Positions 38,149 to 49,074 of a stretch of 64,000 nt of DNA are shown here, piece after piece (the first letter of the stretch is position 1; each line of letters opens with the position of its first letter). The notes under the pieces are model-generated. The model saw only the letters and a program-made list of their open reading frames with translations, was not told the origin of the DNA and did not search any database. Origin of the DNA: Colocasia esculenta (taxonomy: Eukaryota > Streptophyta > Magnoliopsida > Alismatales > Araceae); NCBI GenBank assembly GCA_014218235.1, contig CM024766.1, positions 66,081,207-66,145,206 on the forward strand, given 5' to 3'. The position numbers were made by a program, and so were the translations under genes.

Positions 38149-38642
38149 ATCTCCCCCTTTTTGGTGATGACAAAATTTATGCGAATTTTCTGATAAAAAT
38201 ATATAAAGCATAGAGGTTTACGAAAATTCATACAAACTCTCCCCCTTTTTGTCACTAACCAAAAAGGAAGGATCTTACCATGGATTTCTCTCCCCCTTTG
38301 AGAAAATTTCTTACCATAGAGGGGTTCAACAATAATAGTTGATAAGGAATGACTCCCCCTTAATCTGTGCTCCCCCTGAGCTTGAGACTCCCCCTTAATG
38401 TGAGGCAAGTCAGATCTTGTTGCTCTTGACCTTTGACATGTTGTTTGTCAAGTCTTCAAGATTTTTATCTGTATATAAAAAAAACTTGCAAACATTGTTA
38501 GTAGCATTGTAGTTTACTGAATATAACAAATAGAAATGAGGTTTAAAAATAGAAAACTAAAACTAAAGGATGACTACTTCCTCTTCAGATTGGAATGAAG
38601 TGAAGAGTTGGTAATCACCAATCGGATGTTTTTGAGCATCCT
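38149..38642 (-). other. Polypurine repeats and internal U3-like start
   Basis: On the minus strand, several AAGGGGGAG-type tracts precede the 3' LTR (near 38152, 38243, 38295, 38362 and 38394). Near 38315-38332 there is also a copy of the LTR start sequence (TTGTTGAACCCCTCTATGGTAAG on the minus strand). It lies immediately before the adjacent LTR boundary at 38148. No coding sequence is seen. Confidence 0.7.
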
Positions 38643-39368
38643 CTAACCATACCCATTTGAATGCCTTTTCCTTTTGTTCATCAAGAGTAGATAGGCATTT
38701 TCTTCTTTAATGTTGAAGCTACCTGAGGAGTTGTTTACAGAAGATGTCTCCTGAGAAGTTACTTGGATTTTATGAGCCTTATCCTCAGCTTTTTCATCAT
38801 CAGAAGCTTCTTCAGCGCTTATTTCTTCAGAGATATCCTTTTTGAAAAAGATATGAGGTTCCCCCTCAATCTGAGGTTCCTCCTTTATCTCTTCTTCTTC
38901 ATGTGCAAGGATAACTTCCTGAGGTGCTTCCTGTTGCTCCCCTTGAGTGGCGACAGTTAGAGATGATGGAGTTATAGCTTCTTGTCTTGTTTCTTTAAAC
39001 ACTTGAGCATCAGTAGGTATTTCATCTGTAGTAGGTATTTCTTCATATGTGAGCTTCAATTTGTCCCACATATCTTTAGCAGATATACATGCGGATACTT
39101 TACTGAATTCTATTTTAGATAAAGCACAACATAAATAATTCTTTGCTTTAAAATTCAATGATAATTTACTTTTATCTGTGGCTGTAATAGCAATAGTGCC
39201 TTCAGCAGGAACAATAACAAAATCACCTACCTCAATTACCTGCCACAGATGAAAGTCTGTGCCTCGAATGAAGCATTCCATTCTCATCTTCCAGTATTGG
39301 TAGTCCTCTCCATCAAAGAATGGAGGTCTAGTGACTGATTGGCCTTCAGCATATCCTTGAGCTGCCAT
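38643..39368 (-). CDS. gag: Short Gag-like protein: capsid N-terminus joined to an acidic tail
   Basis: A 241-residue open frame. Residues 1 to about 108 match the N-terminus of the intact Gag at 54959, including the FFDGEDYQYWKMRMECFIRG stretch. After that the text diverges into an acidic Glu/Pro/Thr-rich region without zinc knuckles or the coiled coil. Most of the capsid and all nucleic-acid-binding parts are therefore missing. It may be an internal-deletion product with sequence of unknown origin. It could still be translated, but whether it assembles or interferes with full Gag is not known. Confidence 0.7.
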   Translation of the reverse strand: MAAQGYAEGQSVTRPPFFDGEDYQYWKMRMECFIRGTDFHLWQVIEVGDFVIVPAEGTIAITATDKSKLSLNFKAKNYLCCALSKIEFSKVSACISAKDMWDKLKLTYEEIPTTDEIPTDAQVFKETRQEAITPSSLTVATQGEQQEAPQEVILAHEEEEIKEEPQIEGEPHIFFKKDISEEISAEEASDDEKAEDKAHKIQVTSQETSSVNNSSGSFNIKEENAYLLLMNKRKRHSNGYG

Positions 39369-39416
39369 CGATCTTTGCTCTAAGATCGTTGGATCTTCTT
39401 GAAAGTTCAGAGACCT

Positions 39417-39428
39417 GCTCTGATACCA
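39417..39428 (-). other. Primer binding site of the element at 36374
   Basis: TGGTATCAGAGC on the minus strand, a perfect plant initiator tRNA-Met site, with a two-base spacer to the LTR end at 39431. Confidence 0.92.
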
Positions 39429-39430
39429 CT

Positions 39431-41206
39431 TGTTGGCCCTTTATGTACGGCAGCAAGGTAACCTAGAGGGGGGGGGGGTGAATAGGTTTTTCTGAAATCT
39501 GAAATCGAAACGTGAACACTTAAAAGTTTGGTTAGTGTTAGTGTGATGAAGAGTGGCAGTGCAGAAGCAAAAGAACAATCACACAAAAGGACACAGGAGA
39601 TTTATCCTGGTTCGGCCCTTCCCACATGGAAGTCCTACGTCCAGTCCCCAAGCAAACTCTTGGGATTTCACTAACCGAAGGTACAGTCCCCTTCAAGGAC
39701 ACTACAACACCCTGGATACCCCACCAGGTCTTCTTCTCTTTCCCGGGCAAGAAGGCAGCCCACTTCTTTTCTAGGCTCAGAAGCAAACCTACTTCTTTTA
39801 CAGGTTCAGAAGTTAACCTCCTGGAACAAACCCCAGTGCGGTTCTGCTAGACTTAAACCCCCAGCTAGGTCCTGTTGGTACAAACCCCAACAAGGTTCTG
39901 CTAGACACTAACCTCTAGCTAGGTTACACACTGTATACAGTCCTACAGTTGGACAGAAATCTTTCTTAGAAAAGAAAGATCAGACTGAGAGATATTACAA
40001 GATGAGCACTCAGGACTTAGCTCACAGTCACAGACTCTCCCCCAAGATTACAATGAGCACAGGGAGAATGGAAGAGAAGAAGGCTTGAAGGCGATGAAGA
40101 CTTCTGCTTTGAAAGATTCTGTAGATTTTTGGCTCGAGCTCTTCTCTCTTTCTCTGAGTGTTTGTGGCATGAAGGTTCTTCTCACAGTTGTACACTCCTT
40201 GAAGGATTTTCAGAAAGGCTCCTATTTCTGTTCTTCAGCAATGCTCCATCTTTTATATGAGCAGCTTTAGAATAGATCCATTGAAGAGATCCGTTGTAGC
40301 TCTTCTAGTCGTTGCTGATCTTTCTCTTCATTTGTCTTAATCAGACTCTAGTGGTCTTCGAGATCTGTCAGCATAGAAGAGAGTGTTAGCATAAGAGAGT
40401 GTTTATAAGATATCAGTGCATGCTACTGTGTTTCTGCTAACATTATGAAAATAGTAGTTCATATCTATTTGACAAGACTCTGAAATATGCATGCAGCTTT
40501 TTGTCAGAAGATATTTGACTTTTCATTTAAGTGCCAAGCATATTTGAAATATAAAGGCAATCTGTGTTTGAACAGAATCCACGAAGAAATCGTTATGAGC
40601 ATGACTTATGAAATCATTATGTGAAGAGTCGTTGCTCATTTGTAAACAAATCGTTGAACAAATCGATGTGATCATTTATGAAATCATTATGCAAGCAAAT
40701 CGTTATGATCTCCTGAAGAAATCGTTGTGATCAATAAAGAAATCGATGTGATCACTTATGAAATCGTTATGAGATCAATTTCTTATCAAATCGTTGCGAA
40801 GGCAAATCGATGTGAGGGCAAATCGTTGCACTCACTTATCAAATCGTTATGAGACCGATTTCTTATCAAATCGTTGCGAAGGCAAATTGATGTGAGGGCA
40901 AATCGTTGCACTCACTTATCAAATCATTATGGCTTCTAAAGAAATCGTTATAACGCTTATAAAATCAATTAAAACCAAATCGAAGTAGCGCTTATTAATT
41001 TGGCACTTAAAATGAAATCGATGTATATTGCATCAATTTTAGTGCGCCATATTGCATCAATGTGAGACTCAGCATTTTGCTATGAGATTGATGCGACTTA
41101 GATGAAATAAAATATTCAATAGTATTTAATCAACAAAGGTATATATGAAATCATCATAAGTTTTGTTATCACCAAAATATAAGGACAACCATAAAGTGGT
41201 TCAACA
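39431..41206 (-). repeat. 5' LTR of the element at 36374 (element orientation)
   Basis: Near-identical partner of 36374-38148, with the same hairpin (39647-39664), TATA-like site (near 40253) and AATCGTT array (about 40585-41030). Confidence 0.92.
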
Positions 41207-41716
41207 GCACGCACCACTGCAGCCTGGCCAAGTTGTAGCCCCACGCCAAGCACCACTACGTGGCTCCGAAACCAATGCAGAGAGAGGCAGTGAGAAGAAG
41301 GACTGACTGGCCTGCACCGGGAAGAACTCCAACCGACCTCAGCGTCCCAGACCAACCAAGAGAGCTCTGCAAATGACTCAGTGCCACTGTCCAAACCTTG
41401 TTTTCCCCTTAGCTCCAGAGTCCGCCAACTCGAGCACAATCATAGCCTTAAATGCTCCCTCAAAGGCTCCAAAGGATGGGGGTCCTAGGAAATGGAGACA
41501 ACCTCTGAACGGGATAAGTTCTCATGTGCCAAGCATTGGGCGAACAAGCGGGGCAAGCACAACACGAAGCACGCCGAACCGCTGGCTTGTAACCCACGAC
41601 AAGCCCAGCAAGCACGAGGCATGCACGGACCCTCAAGAGGGCTGTCAGCCAACCAAGGCACACATGAACAAGCCAGAACCTCGGAACACCAAACAGTACC
41701 GAAAACATCGCTCTGC

Positions 41717-41751
41717 TAATAATCGATTGGCTGTCGGACAATCGATTATTA
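41717..41751. repeat. Perfect 13-base inverted repeat in the solo LTR
   Basis: TAATAATCGATTG and its exact reverse complement are separated by nine bases. It could form a hairpin or bind a dimeric factor. It lies within the solo LTR, outside the Copia insertion. Confidence 0.75.
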
Positions 41752-42916
41752 GATAGACACGAGCCTCCTAGCACTGCCGCTAGGACACGGCCACGAAGAT
41801 GTCACCTTCGGTCACTGAATGCAGCGAGGTAACCTACCGCGTTCCCCACCTGAATGTCCCGAGGGCAAGCCAACATTATGGCACACGCTGACACCCCAAC
41901 CGGAACCATGGAAACACCTGAGACAACACAAGTACTGTCGCGACCTCCTAATCTGTCGCGATACCATCGCAAGGGGGAATAACACCGCGACAGAAACCCT
42001 GTCACGATGGGGAAAAGCGTCGCGACAGCAAACCCTATCGCGATAGGAACAGGGGTCGCGACAGCGATTCTTATCCCGATAGGAAAATGTGTCGCGATAA
42101 GGTTGCGCTCGACCGGGCAGATGCCTCTTCTGGTGTCGCAACGCGCACCGTGGTCGCGACACCAGCAGAGAGGCAGACCCACGGGATGCTCCATTCCAAG
42201 GCCGCCCACAAGCCACACACATACCACACGGGGGAGGGGAGCATGGAGAAGCTATCTAAACTAACTAGAAAGCACGAGAAACTCTTAATCCACCCGGATC
42301 GAGAAGAGTTCAAGTAATCCCTAGCTTAACCGACAAACCAAATCCATTGGGGGCCCTTCACGTCGGATTGGCCACCTCCTCCTCTCTCCACGCAAGCTTC
42401 AGGACGTCGGCAACATGAGCACGACCGTCCTTTTCACCTGAAATGCACAAAGGGGAGAGAGGGAGGTAGAGCACCGCCAGAGGGGGAGAAGAGAGAGGAA
42501 GGAGGGAGAAAGGGAGTAGGGGTCGCCAGCGAAGGCCTTAGGCCTTCGGCACCCAAGACGTGATGGGGCGACGCGTCGCGTTAAAGACCTTAACACGACG
42601 GGTCAACGCACCGCGACAAGAACGCGTCCCCCAGGGACGCCGTGACAATGCGACAGATCGTACTGACACACCTGCCACCCAGACAGCTGCTAGACGATAA
42701 AAGGCACGGAACACTATCGCGACCCGTTGATCGGGCGTGACACGAAGACGCGACGGGAAAGCCGGGCACGACAAGAACGCGACGCACAAGATGGTCGCGA
42801 CAAGGATGACTGTCACATCGGACAACTACAACGCGACACTAACGTGTTCCCCAGCCCAGACGCGTTAGTGACCAGTCATCCAAGACACCAGACGGAAAGC
42901 CAGGTCTTACACTGTG

Positions 42917-43053
42917 AATGCTTGCTTGCATGTGTGTTATGTAAAATCCCAAAATGGTACAAAAATTTTGTATCAAAAATTGGTTTCAGAAATCAAATGT
43001 TGTGTTTTGTGTGAAAAATCTACAAGTGTTTGTCATCATCAAAAAGTGGAGAT
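42917..43053 (+). other. End of the internal region with polypurine tract, element at 30641
   Basis: Resumes the internal region after the solo LTR and ends AAAAAGTGGAGAT directly before the 3' LTR start TGTTGTACTC, the position expected for the plus-strand primer. Confidence 0.75.
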
Positions 43054-44512
43054 TGTTGTACTCTGTAGATTTTGATGATCATAAAAACACTAAATCTAAT
43101 TCATGTTGATGTTTTCACAAAGCACATAGTTATACTCATGTTAATGGTCCATGTAATTGATTTATTGATATTTAATTAGATGGCCTAATCTGTGTGTTAA
43201 GTGTGCATAAAAATAGGTTAGAGTTGAATTGGTAAGTTAAATTTACAAAGGCCAAGGCTTGGACAAAACAGGACTGAAGATCGATTGGAAAAAAACTGCA
43301 AACTAATAGTCTGACGACCGATATGAGGAAAATGGTCGACTGACCCTCCCAGTAACGTTGTTTTTGGGACAATGCAAATCGGACGATCAATTGTGAGAAA
43401 ATGGTCGATTGTTCAAGAGAAAATGTCAACACATGAGAACTGCATGTCGACACATGACTTGCATGTCGACACATAGAAGAGGAGCATGTCGACTTCAAGT
43501 CCAGACCAAGAAATCAGACGACTGATCCAAGGTTTTCGGTCAACTACTTTTCCCAGTAGACAGTCCAAAATCGGACAACCGATAATGGGAAATCAGACGA
43601 CCGATTCCGGCGACAAGGTTTCCTAATCTGATAGAACTCTTTCCTTAAGTGGGAGTCTTTCCCTAGTTTGCACAAGGACATCTCTCAGAGATCTTCCAAG
43701 GGTCTTCCATTATAAATACAACTTGATTTTGAGATGTAGAAAAAGATAGCCTCCTCCAAGAGATCATCTTGTGCCCTAGCTTTCAAGAGAGGATTGTTCT
43801 GCCTAGAAAGAGCCAACAGAAGCTCTACATCGATTGAAGTCAAAAGAACGAGTCTTCATCGTCCAAGAGCCTTCTAGACGTCCCAAGGAGTTATTGTTCA
43901 TCTGATAGGCAATGAACCTAGTACTACATCTTGCAAGACCTCATTCTAAAGCTTTCTTCATTGGTCAATTCATCATTGTGACATCATCGATAGAGATAAC
44001 TACAAAGGCTGAACTTCTGTGACATGAGAAATCTATACTTTACTTGTTTAGTTGTTCTTTCTCCTGTCCATGTGTTTATTTGTTCTTATCTGAACCAAAA
44101 ACGTATTGTGTGTTTGTGTGTGGTGCGGCCTGTGCACTACATACTAGGTTGTCTCATCCTTGGACACGAGGTGAGTTTGGTGTTGTTCCCGAAAACAACC
44201 CTGTGAGTGTGGTGAGGGGTTATCGAGCAAACAAGTTAGTGAAAATCCTCACATGAGTGTGGGGAAGTGGATGTAGGCAGACATGCGTGTGTTGGCCGAA
44301 CCACTCTAAAAACCTGTGTGCACTTTGTGGTTTGCTTCCTTATCTTCTACCTCATTTCTACACACATTAGAATAATTGGTTTCACCTTATTTCTGCTGTG
44401 TAAGTTAGATTGTTTAATCTAGTTAAATCTAATAGGTGAAAAGAATTTTTATTGGGCACAATAGTTCGCCCCTCCCCTCTTGCTTTGTTGACTGGTCATA
44501 CATTTCACTTCA
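43054..44512 (+). repeat. 3' LTR of the gag-only element at 30641
   Basis: Homologous to 30641-32141 over its length with many substitutions and small gaps, including the GCATGTCGACAC repeats (about 43425-43490). It is followed by ATGTT, the target duplication. Confidence 0.88.
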
Positions 44513-44517
44513 ATGTT

Positions 44518-44702
44518 CTCACAGACTCGAGTAATGGTATCCCTTGTGAGGCTTCGGCCTATTTGCGGGAGGTAGAGTTGGATCGAGCTTGTTATTAGGT
44601 TAATGGGTTCGAAGGATGAGGAGGAAATTAGTTAGTTATATGCTTTTTAATGCGGTTTATTTCTGAATTTTGAGGATGAAATTTCCTTTTAGGTGATAGT
44701 AA
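44518..44702 (+). other. Continuation of inverted arm 2 and internal end of a Ty3 element
   Basis: 44518-44640 continues the arm broken at 30640 and matches the reverse complement of 27890-28015. It then reads TTTTGAGGATGAAATTTCCTTTTAGG, resembling the pol end and polypurine region of Tekay/Del-type chromoviruses, directly before an LTR start at 44703. No longer coding stretch remains. Confidence 0.6.
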
Positions 44703-46060
44703 TGTAACGTTGTGGCCGTTCGGATCTTGGTTTGACTAGTTTGTGGGCCAATGTGTGGCCTTTGTGCTATGTTTTAGGTTTAAGCAGGTTGTGTCGGTAT
44801 TGTGGGCCGGAGACCTGGGCTCAAATGACCCACCGGTTCTCTATTTGAGAACATGATGGGGGAGGGTGTCGCATTCAGAATGTGTCCCTTGCCTTCGTCG
44901 CATTCTCTACACTGCTTATTTTAATCTTTCAGCTACAAGTGTGATGCATGGCGCACATCTGGTTGCCGTGTGGCGTCGGGTTCCTTAACGTGACGGTCTT
45001 ATGTGCCGCCTTTTAAACATGACGGCCACCTGCGTCGTGTTCTTAATTTCGAAGCTTTAAGTTTTTGTTTGTTGGACAAATAGAGCAGGGAGCTCTGATC
45101 TGCCGGGGGAGGAGTTTTCTAGGCAATTTCTAGTGATTTTGACCTAAAGGCTTAGGTTTTGTCGTGTACTTAATCGAGGAGGTTGTTTGGAGTGTGGGAA
45201 ACGTCGATCAAGTGACATTCTTTTCATTCTTCACATTGATAGCGAGATTCTCTCTCGTTTCCCTTCATTCATGTCAGATTCGAATGGTTTGATGCATGAA
45301 TAGATTCTTTTCAATAGTATACATGGTAACGTATCAGTTTAAGTCTTTACAGTGGTGCTATGAGTGTGAAAATGGGTGTTTTGTGGGATTCCTGATTGAG
45401 TGTCTTAGGTTCGGCATTCTGTTTGTGAATGTGACGGACCAGGTGATCACATTCAGAATGAGACAACCCACCCCGATGTGTTCACACTCTGAACGTATCG
45501 TATCGAGGTGTCGCATTCTTAACGTGATAGTTGACCCCATCCCGTTATGTTTCTCGAGGCTTAAAAGTTGTTTTTATGGAAGGTGGGTCTTCTAGACCTT
45601 AATGATTAATGAGGGCTTACGAGTATGTTTTAAGATTAATGGGCATTGAGACTATGTGTTTTGTGTGTGGCCAAGCTTCGTGGTACGATGCCTACCATGG
45701 TTGCCTCTCGCGTCAGGTACCTCAGGTTCTCTGTGAACTAGGCACGCTACCGTAGAGGCCTATGCTATCTTCCCGAACACCCTCACTCGTTTGTCGAGTT
45801 GTACATTTGGCTGAAGGAAAGATGATAGTAGGGTAGTGACTTGTGGTATTGTTGACTTTCTATTCGGTTACTTGTAGCGTGCTCATAGTTGAGGGATGAA
45901 CACGAGTAGACCTACTGGTCCCTAACTAGTCCCATGTTTCACAGCCTCACTTAGGGACTCCGAAATCCCTAGAGATGTGTTAGGCATAGGTCTGCAGGTT
46001 GGTTGCTGGCAGGTGGTGTTGGTGAGACTCTACAATTTTTTGTTGCTTACAGAGGTGGAG
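44703..46060 (+). repeat. Ty3 (Tekay/Del-like) LTR, truncated
   Basis: Starts TGTAACGTTGTGG after the polypurine-like region and carries GTCGCATTC-type motifs (44870-45050, 45430-45540). From about 45180 it matches the inverted LTR pair at 27890-30640. Similarity to arm 2 stops near 46060 after GTGGAGCCACAGAG, where purine-rich simple sequence begins. Confidence 0.65.
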
Positions 46061-46444
46061 CCACAGAGAGGAAGAAAGTAGGAGAGAGAAAGAGATGAGA
46101 GAATGGAGAGAGAAAGATTACAGAGGAGAAGAGATAGAGATAGAGACTACAGAGGAGAAGAAAGAGTGAGAGAGGGTGCCAATGGGAGAGAGAGAGATGG
46201 CCACCCATGAAAATATTTCGTCTCACTCACCCCTGGAATAAGATCTACACGACTGTTGTGATTGTTATGTAGCATCATTATCAAGTATAATGCTTCAAGA
46301 TGTTCATCACAAAATAGTACGTACTCGGTTCTACCAAATCAGCCTCATAGTCAGCTCCCCCTAGCAAAACGTCTCCATGGTGCTAGATACTTGCAAAGAG
46401 ATCTAGGATAACTACAGTGCGCCACTCCCACAAGGCGGCCCCAG
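46061..46444. other. Purine-rich sequence, then unassigned spacer
   Basis: 46065-46195 is degenerate GAGAGA/GGAGAAG repeat. 46196-46444 has no recognised feature. Confidence 0.5.
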
Positions 46445-46811
46445 GCGCACCGTCGTTCTACCCTTGGCGTCATTGTCATATGCAGAGATCCCATGTGCCT
46501 CTGTGACGTGCCGAGATTACACCCAAGACCTCGCCTCGCCGGCCTTCTGCAACCCCGTCAACAAGCTCTGCGAGGTATTCATCCTACATTGACGCCTCCA
46601 CGGCGGACGGGGATTTGGCGTCTGACATCTTTCCGGTGGGGTTGTCACTGTAGCCGCAGTGGGCTCTCCCGTGAGTTCCTCCGGTGAGGACGCCGTCACC
46701 ATAGGGATACTGGGCATCAATTGGGGGTCCCTCTTGTTCGTCTCCCACATGGGCAGCCACCGGTTCTCCTACTGCATCTCCGAATGGGACGCCACTAGGA
46801 TACTCCTATCG
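46445..46811 (+). pseudogene. Fragment of a plant A1 aspartic protease gene (PCS1-like)
   Basis: Three short segments in different frames follow the order of the plant aspartic protease family. First, Cys-rich AEIPCASVTCRDYTQDL with a second FCNPVNKLCE group. Then YIDASTADGDLASDIFPVG, the family's YADAS..DG.LA.D.F region. Last, GILGINWGSLLFVSHMG followed by FSYCISEWDATRILL, equivalent to the GLLGMNRGSLSFVTQ and FSYCIS motifs. Neither catalytic Asp-Thr-Gly region is visible. At least two frameshifts and a stop separate the parts. It looks like a decayed copy of, or a piece captured from, a host gene; high GC and codon use unlike the surrounding transposons fit a host origin. Confidence 0.7.
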
Positions 46812-46826
46812 GGGGGCTGCAATGTG

Positions 46827-46876
<50 letters not shown>

Positions 46877-46929
46877 GCGAGGGGATCTGGGGGCACTGGA
46901 TGGAGGTCTCCCCCTCCGGTTTGGGTTGA

Positions 46930-46966
<37 letters not shown>

Positions 46967-47084
46967 TTGGTGGGGAGCCTTGGGAACGGAAGGGGGTCTC
47001 CCTTTTCAGTTTTGGTGAATGTGTGTATGTTTGAGAGAGAGAGGGAGGGAGGGAGAGAGAGCGGGGGGTGGAATGGGTTAGTGG
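46812..47084. repeat. GA/GT microsatellite within a degenerate repeat of about 100 bases
   Basis: Two or three copies of a unit with GGGGTCTCCCTTTTCAG-like text, a GTGTGTGT run and a GAGAGA run (GA runs at 46830-46872 and 46950-46966; GT run at 46931-46951). A related unit occurs after the Copia element at 59732-59880, so that element inserted into this repeat. Confidence 0.7.
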
Positions 47085-47361
47085 TATTGACAACAGACGC
47101 TCGCCATCAAAGATAGCAGCAGACCTTACATAGCAAGGCAAATCAATCAAAGGTACAAATCATGATCTTCGATATTTTTGTATTAACGGGTTGTCTATAC
47201 TGCCCTTCTTTGTATAGATGGAACACTCTAATTCTTGTTCATACATAGTATTATAAAAGGAGTAGCGTGGTCATCGACATGACGCACACAATTCCACCAT
47301 AACCCTTGTCTCTTTACCTTTGTTTCTCCTCTACTTTTGTCCTCTGCTCTTCTGATAATAT
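47085..47361 (+). repeat. 5' LTR of the Ale/Retrofit-like element
   Basis: About 280 bases with a TATA-like TATTATAAAAGG near 47252. The first base pair has drifted from the TG consensus (TATTGAC). It matches 59442-59731. Confidence 0.75.
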
Positions 47362-47363
47362 TA

Positions 47364-47375
47364 TGGTATCAGAGT
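47364..47375 (+). other. Primer binding site of the Ale/Retrofit-like element
   Basis: TGGTATCAGAGT, one base off the plant initiator tRNA-Met site. Confidence 0.8.
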
Positions 47376-47386
47376 AGAAAAGCTTC

Positions 47387-48246
47387 ATGCCACTCAATCC
47401 TACCAATCCCACCATGTATGATGTTAGCATCACCAATTCCCCGGTTATAGCCTTAGCTGTAGATGTTTCTTCCCTTACCATCTCAACTCCCTCCCCTTTA
47501 CCCAGTATCATGTCCCTATTGAATGTTTGTCTCAATAGAGATAATTACCTGCCTTAGAAGATTCAGCTCACTGTAATTCTTCGCTCCCATGGGTACATGG
47601 GATTGTTAATGGGTCTAAGGCATGCCCACCCAACACTATCAAAGACCCATCAAACTCCAAGATTGCCATACCTAACCATGTTCATGCTGCTTGGGAGCAA
47701 AAGGACCAATTGGTCCTCAATTGGATTCTTGCGTCATTGATGCAGTATCTCATTAGTTTGGATGTACTCGCTCGAGCATTTGCTTCCCACTCACGTGCTC
47801 GAGTGCTGCAGTTGAAGACCCAACTCAAAAATCTCAAGAGAGGGTCCTCCTCCATAACTGACTACATTCAAGGCGTCAAGGTTATTGTTGATTCTCTCTC
47901 CATGATCGGCCATTCCTTGTCTAATGTTGATCTTGTCATGCAAGTCCTCGCAGACCTTGGTCTTGCATATGACTACTTTGTGCCTGTGATTACTACTAGG
48001 CTAGATCATTTTACCTTGGAAGATCTTCAAGGCATGTTGTTAGCCTATGAGAGCCTCTTTCAGCGTCAATACAAGACGACTGAAGAGCCCTCCTTCCTAT
48101 CAGTGCACATGATCAATGAGAGGTGTGGTTCTTCATTCAGTGACCACCAAGGTTCATTCATCCTTAGCTCCATCATCATGTCTACCATTTGCATAGCTCT
48201 TTATATGGCCTTCGTCAAGCTCCTCATGCCTAGCTTACCCGGCTAA
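47387..48246 (+). pseudogene. gag: Copia gag remnant (Ale/Retrofit-like)
   Basis: The start ATG at 47387 is followed by a stop and frame changes. The best-preserved part, 47710-48130, has the gag motif series NWILASL, RARVLQLKTQLKNLKRG, ITDYIQGVK and LGLAYDYFV, and LEDLQGMLLAYE. No zinc knuckle is reached before sequence from the RT region takes over after 48300. Confidence 0.8.
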
Positions 48247-48309
48247 GCACTTGCCAACTGTAGTTGAACTTTGTCGCCTCCAAGACTAACACTTCCCTTT
48301 TCTTTCCTG

Positions 48310-48902
48310 CAGTGGCGGGACAATGATCTTCATTCTCATTTATGTCAATGATATTCTTATTACTGGCAATGACTTAGGAAGTGTCACTATGCTCATTAAT
48401 TCTTTGGCTCGTGAGTTTTCACTGTGAGTTTTCGGGCACACACATTTCTTCCTTGGCATTGAACTCTATCCTCATCCAGCAGGCTGCCTTCTTTCACATC
48501 CCAATATATCCTTGAGATATTAAAAAAGTTCAAGATGGATGTTGCTATCACACTATCTACTCCAATGAGTACTTCTAGTGCTTTTGATGATGATGACCCC
48601 TCTACTGTGCTTTTCAGACCCAACTAAATATCATCACATTGTTGGAGCTTTCCAGTGTGTCACACTCGCTTGCTCGAAAGTCTCCTTTGTAGTTAATCGT
48701 GCCTGCCAACATATGCACGCACCGATCGAGCACCATTAGTCTATTGTGAAACACATTTTGTGCTATCTTAAGGAGACAATCACACATGGCCTCCTTCTCT
48801 ATTGCAACTCATCATTGGTCCTCCATGCTTTCAGTGATGCTGATTGGGTTGGTGGCCATCTTGATCGTCGATCTACCAATGGGTATGCAATCTATCTTGG
48901 CA
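48310..48902 (+). pseudogene. pol: RT C-terminus and RNase H start of the Ale/Retrofit-like element
   Basis: Begins with an IYVNDILITGND stretch (the YVDD motif with Asp changed to Asn), then HTFFLGIELYP-like text, and further on HAFSDADWVGGHLDRRSTNGYAIYLG of RNase H. Several stops and frame changes are present. It is interrupted at 48908 by the tandem element and resumes at 59041. Confidence 0.8.
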
Positions 48903-48907
48903 GAAAT
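48903..48907 (+). other. Target-site duplication GAAAT (left copy)
   Basis: GAAAT before the first LTR equals GAAAT at 59041-59045 after the third LTR. Confidence 0.9.
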
Positions 48908-49074
48908 TGTTGAACCACTCTATGGCTGTCCTTGTATTTTGGTGATAACAAAACTTATGATGATAACATAATGAATATTTTTGTTTCATCTGTGTCGCAT
49001 CAATCTCATAGCAAAAGCTAAGTCTTTCATTGATGCAATATTTGGCGCACTAAAATGATAAAATCGATGTTTAA

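Larger units (their letters stand above)
36374..41206 (-). mobile_element. Gag-only Copia element with shortened gag (TSD GCACG)
   Basis: Two LTRs of about 1,775 bases (36374-38148 and 39431-41206) differ at only a small number of sites by eye. The element is flanked by GCACG at 36369-36373 and 41207-41211. The internal part holds a primer site, one short gag frame and polypurine tracts. The LTR and Gag start are closely related to the tandem element at 48908-59040. The low LTR divergence suggests fairly recent insertion. Confidence 0.93.
35284..42911 (+). mobile_element. Ty3-type solo LTR (about 2.8 kb) split by a Copia element, TSD CTGTG
   Basis: Starts TGTAACGACCCGACCTCC, a typical Ty3 chromovirus LTR start, and ends GGTCTTACA. 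It is flanked by CTGTG at 35279-35283 and 42912-42916. Excluding the Copia insertion 36374-41206 and one copy of its target duplication, the LTR is about 2.8 kb. No internal region or second LTR is seen, so it is a solo LTR. Clusters of TCGCGA/GCGAC motifs lie at 41935-42170 and 42560-42850. Frames of up to 160 codons in it are low-complexity Pro/Thr/Gln text without a domain. Confidence 0.85.
30641..44512 (+). mobile_element. Gag-only SIRE-type Copia element with nested insertions (TSD ATGTT)
   Basis: Two LTRs, 30641-32141 and 43054-44512, start TGTTGTACTCTG and end CACTTCA. The element is flanked by ATGTT at 30636-30640 and 44513-44517. Inside is a primer site, a decayed gag tail and polypurine motifs, but no protease, integrase or RT. 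A solo LTR is inserted at 35284-42911. It matches the TR-GAG type of non-autonomous element. It is older than the tandem element at 48908: its LTRs show many differences and its gag is broken. Confidence 0.88.

Noticed and set aside
39417..39428. tRNA-Met-like sequence as a possible tRNA gene
   Set aside because: Only the 12-base primer site is present; there is no cloverleaf.
41935..42170. TCGCGA clusters as CAMTA CGCG boxes
   Set aside because: The flanking bases mostly do not fit the usual VCGCGB consensus, so no factor is named.
46806..47150. 114-residue Ser/Leu frame
   Set aside because: Translation of GA/GT microsatellites.
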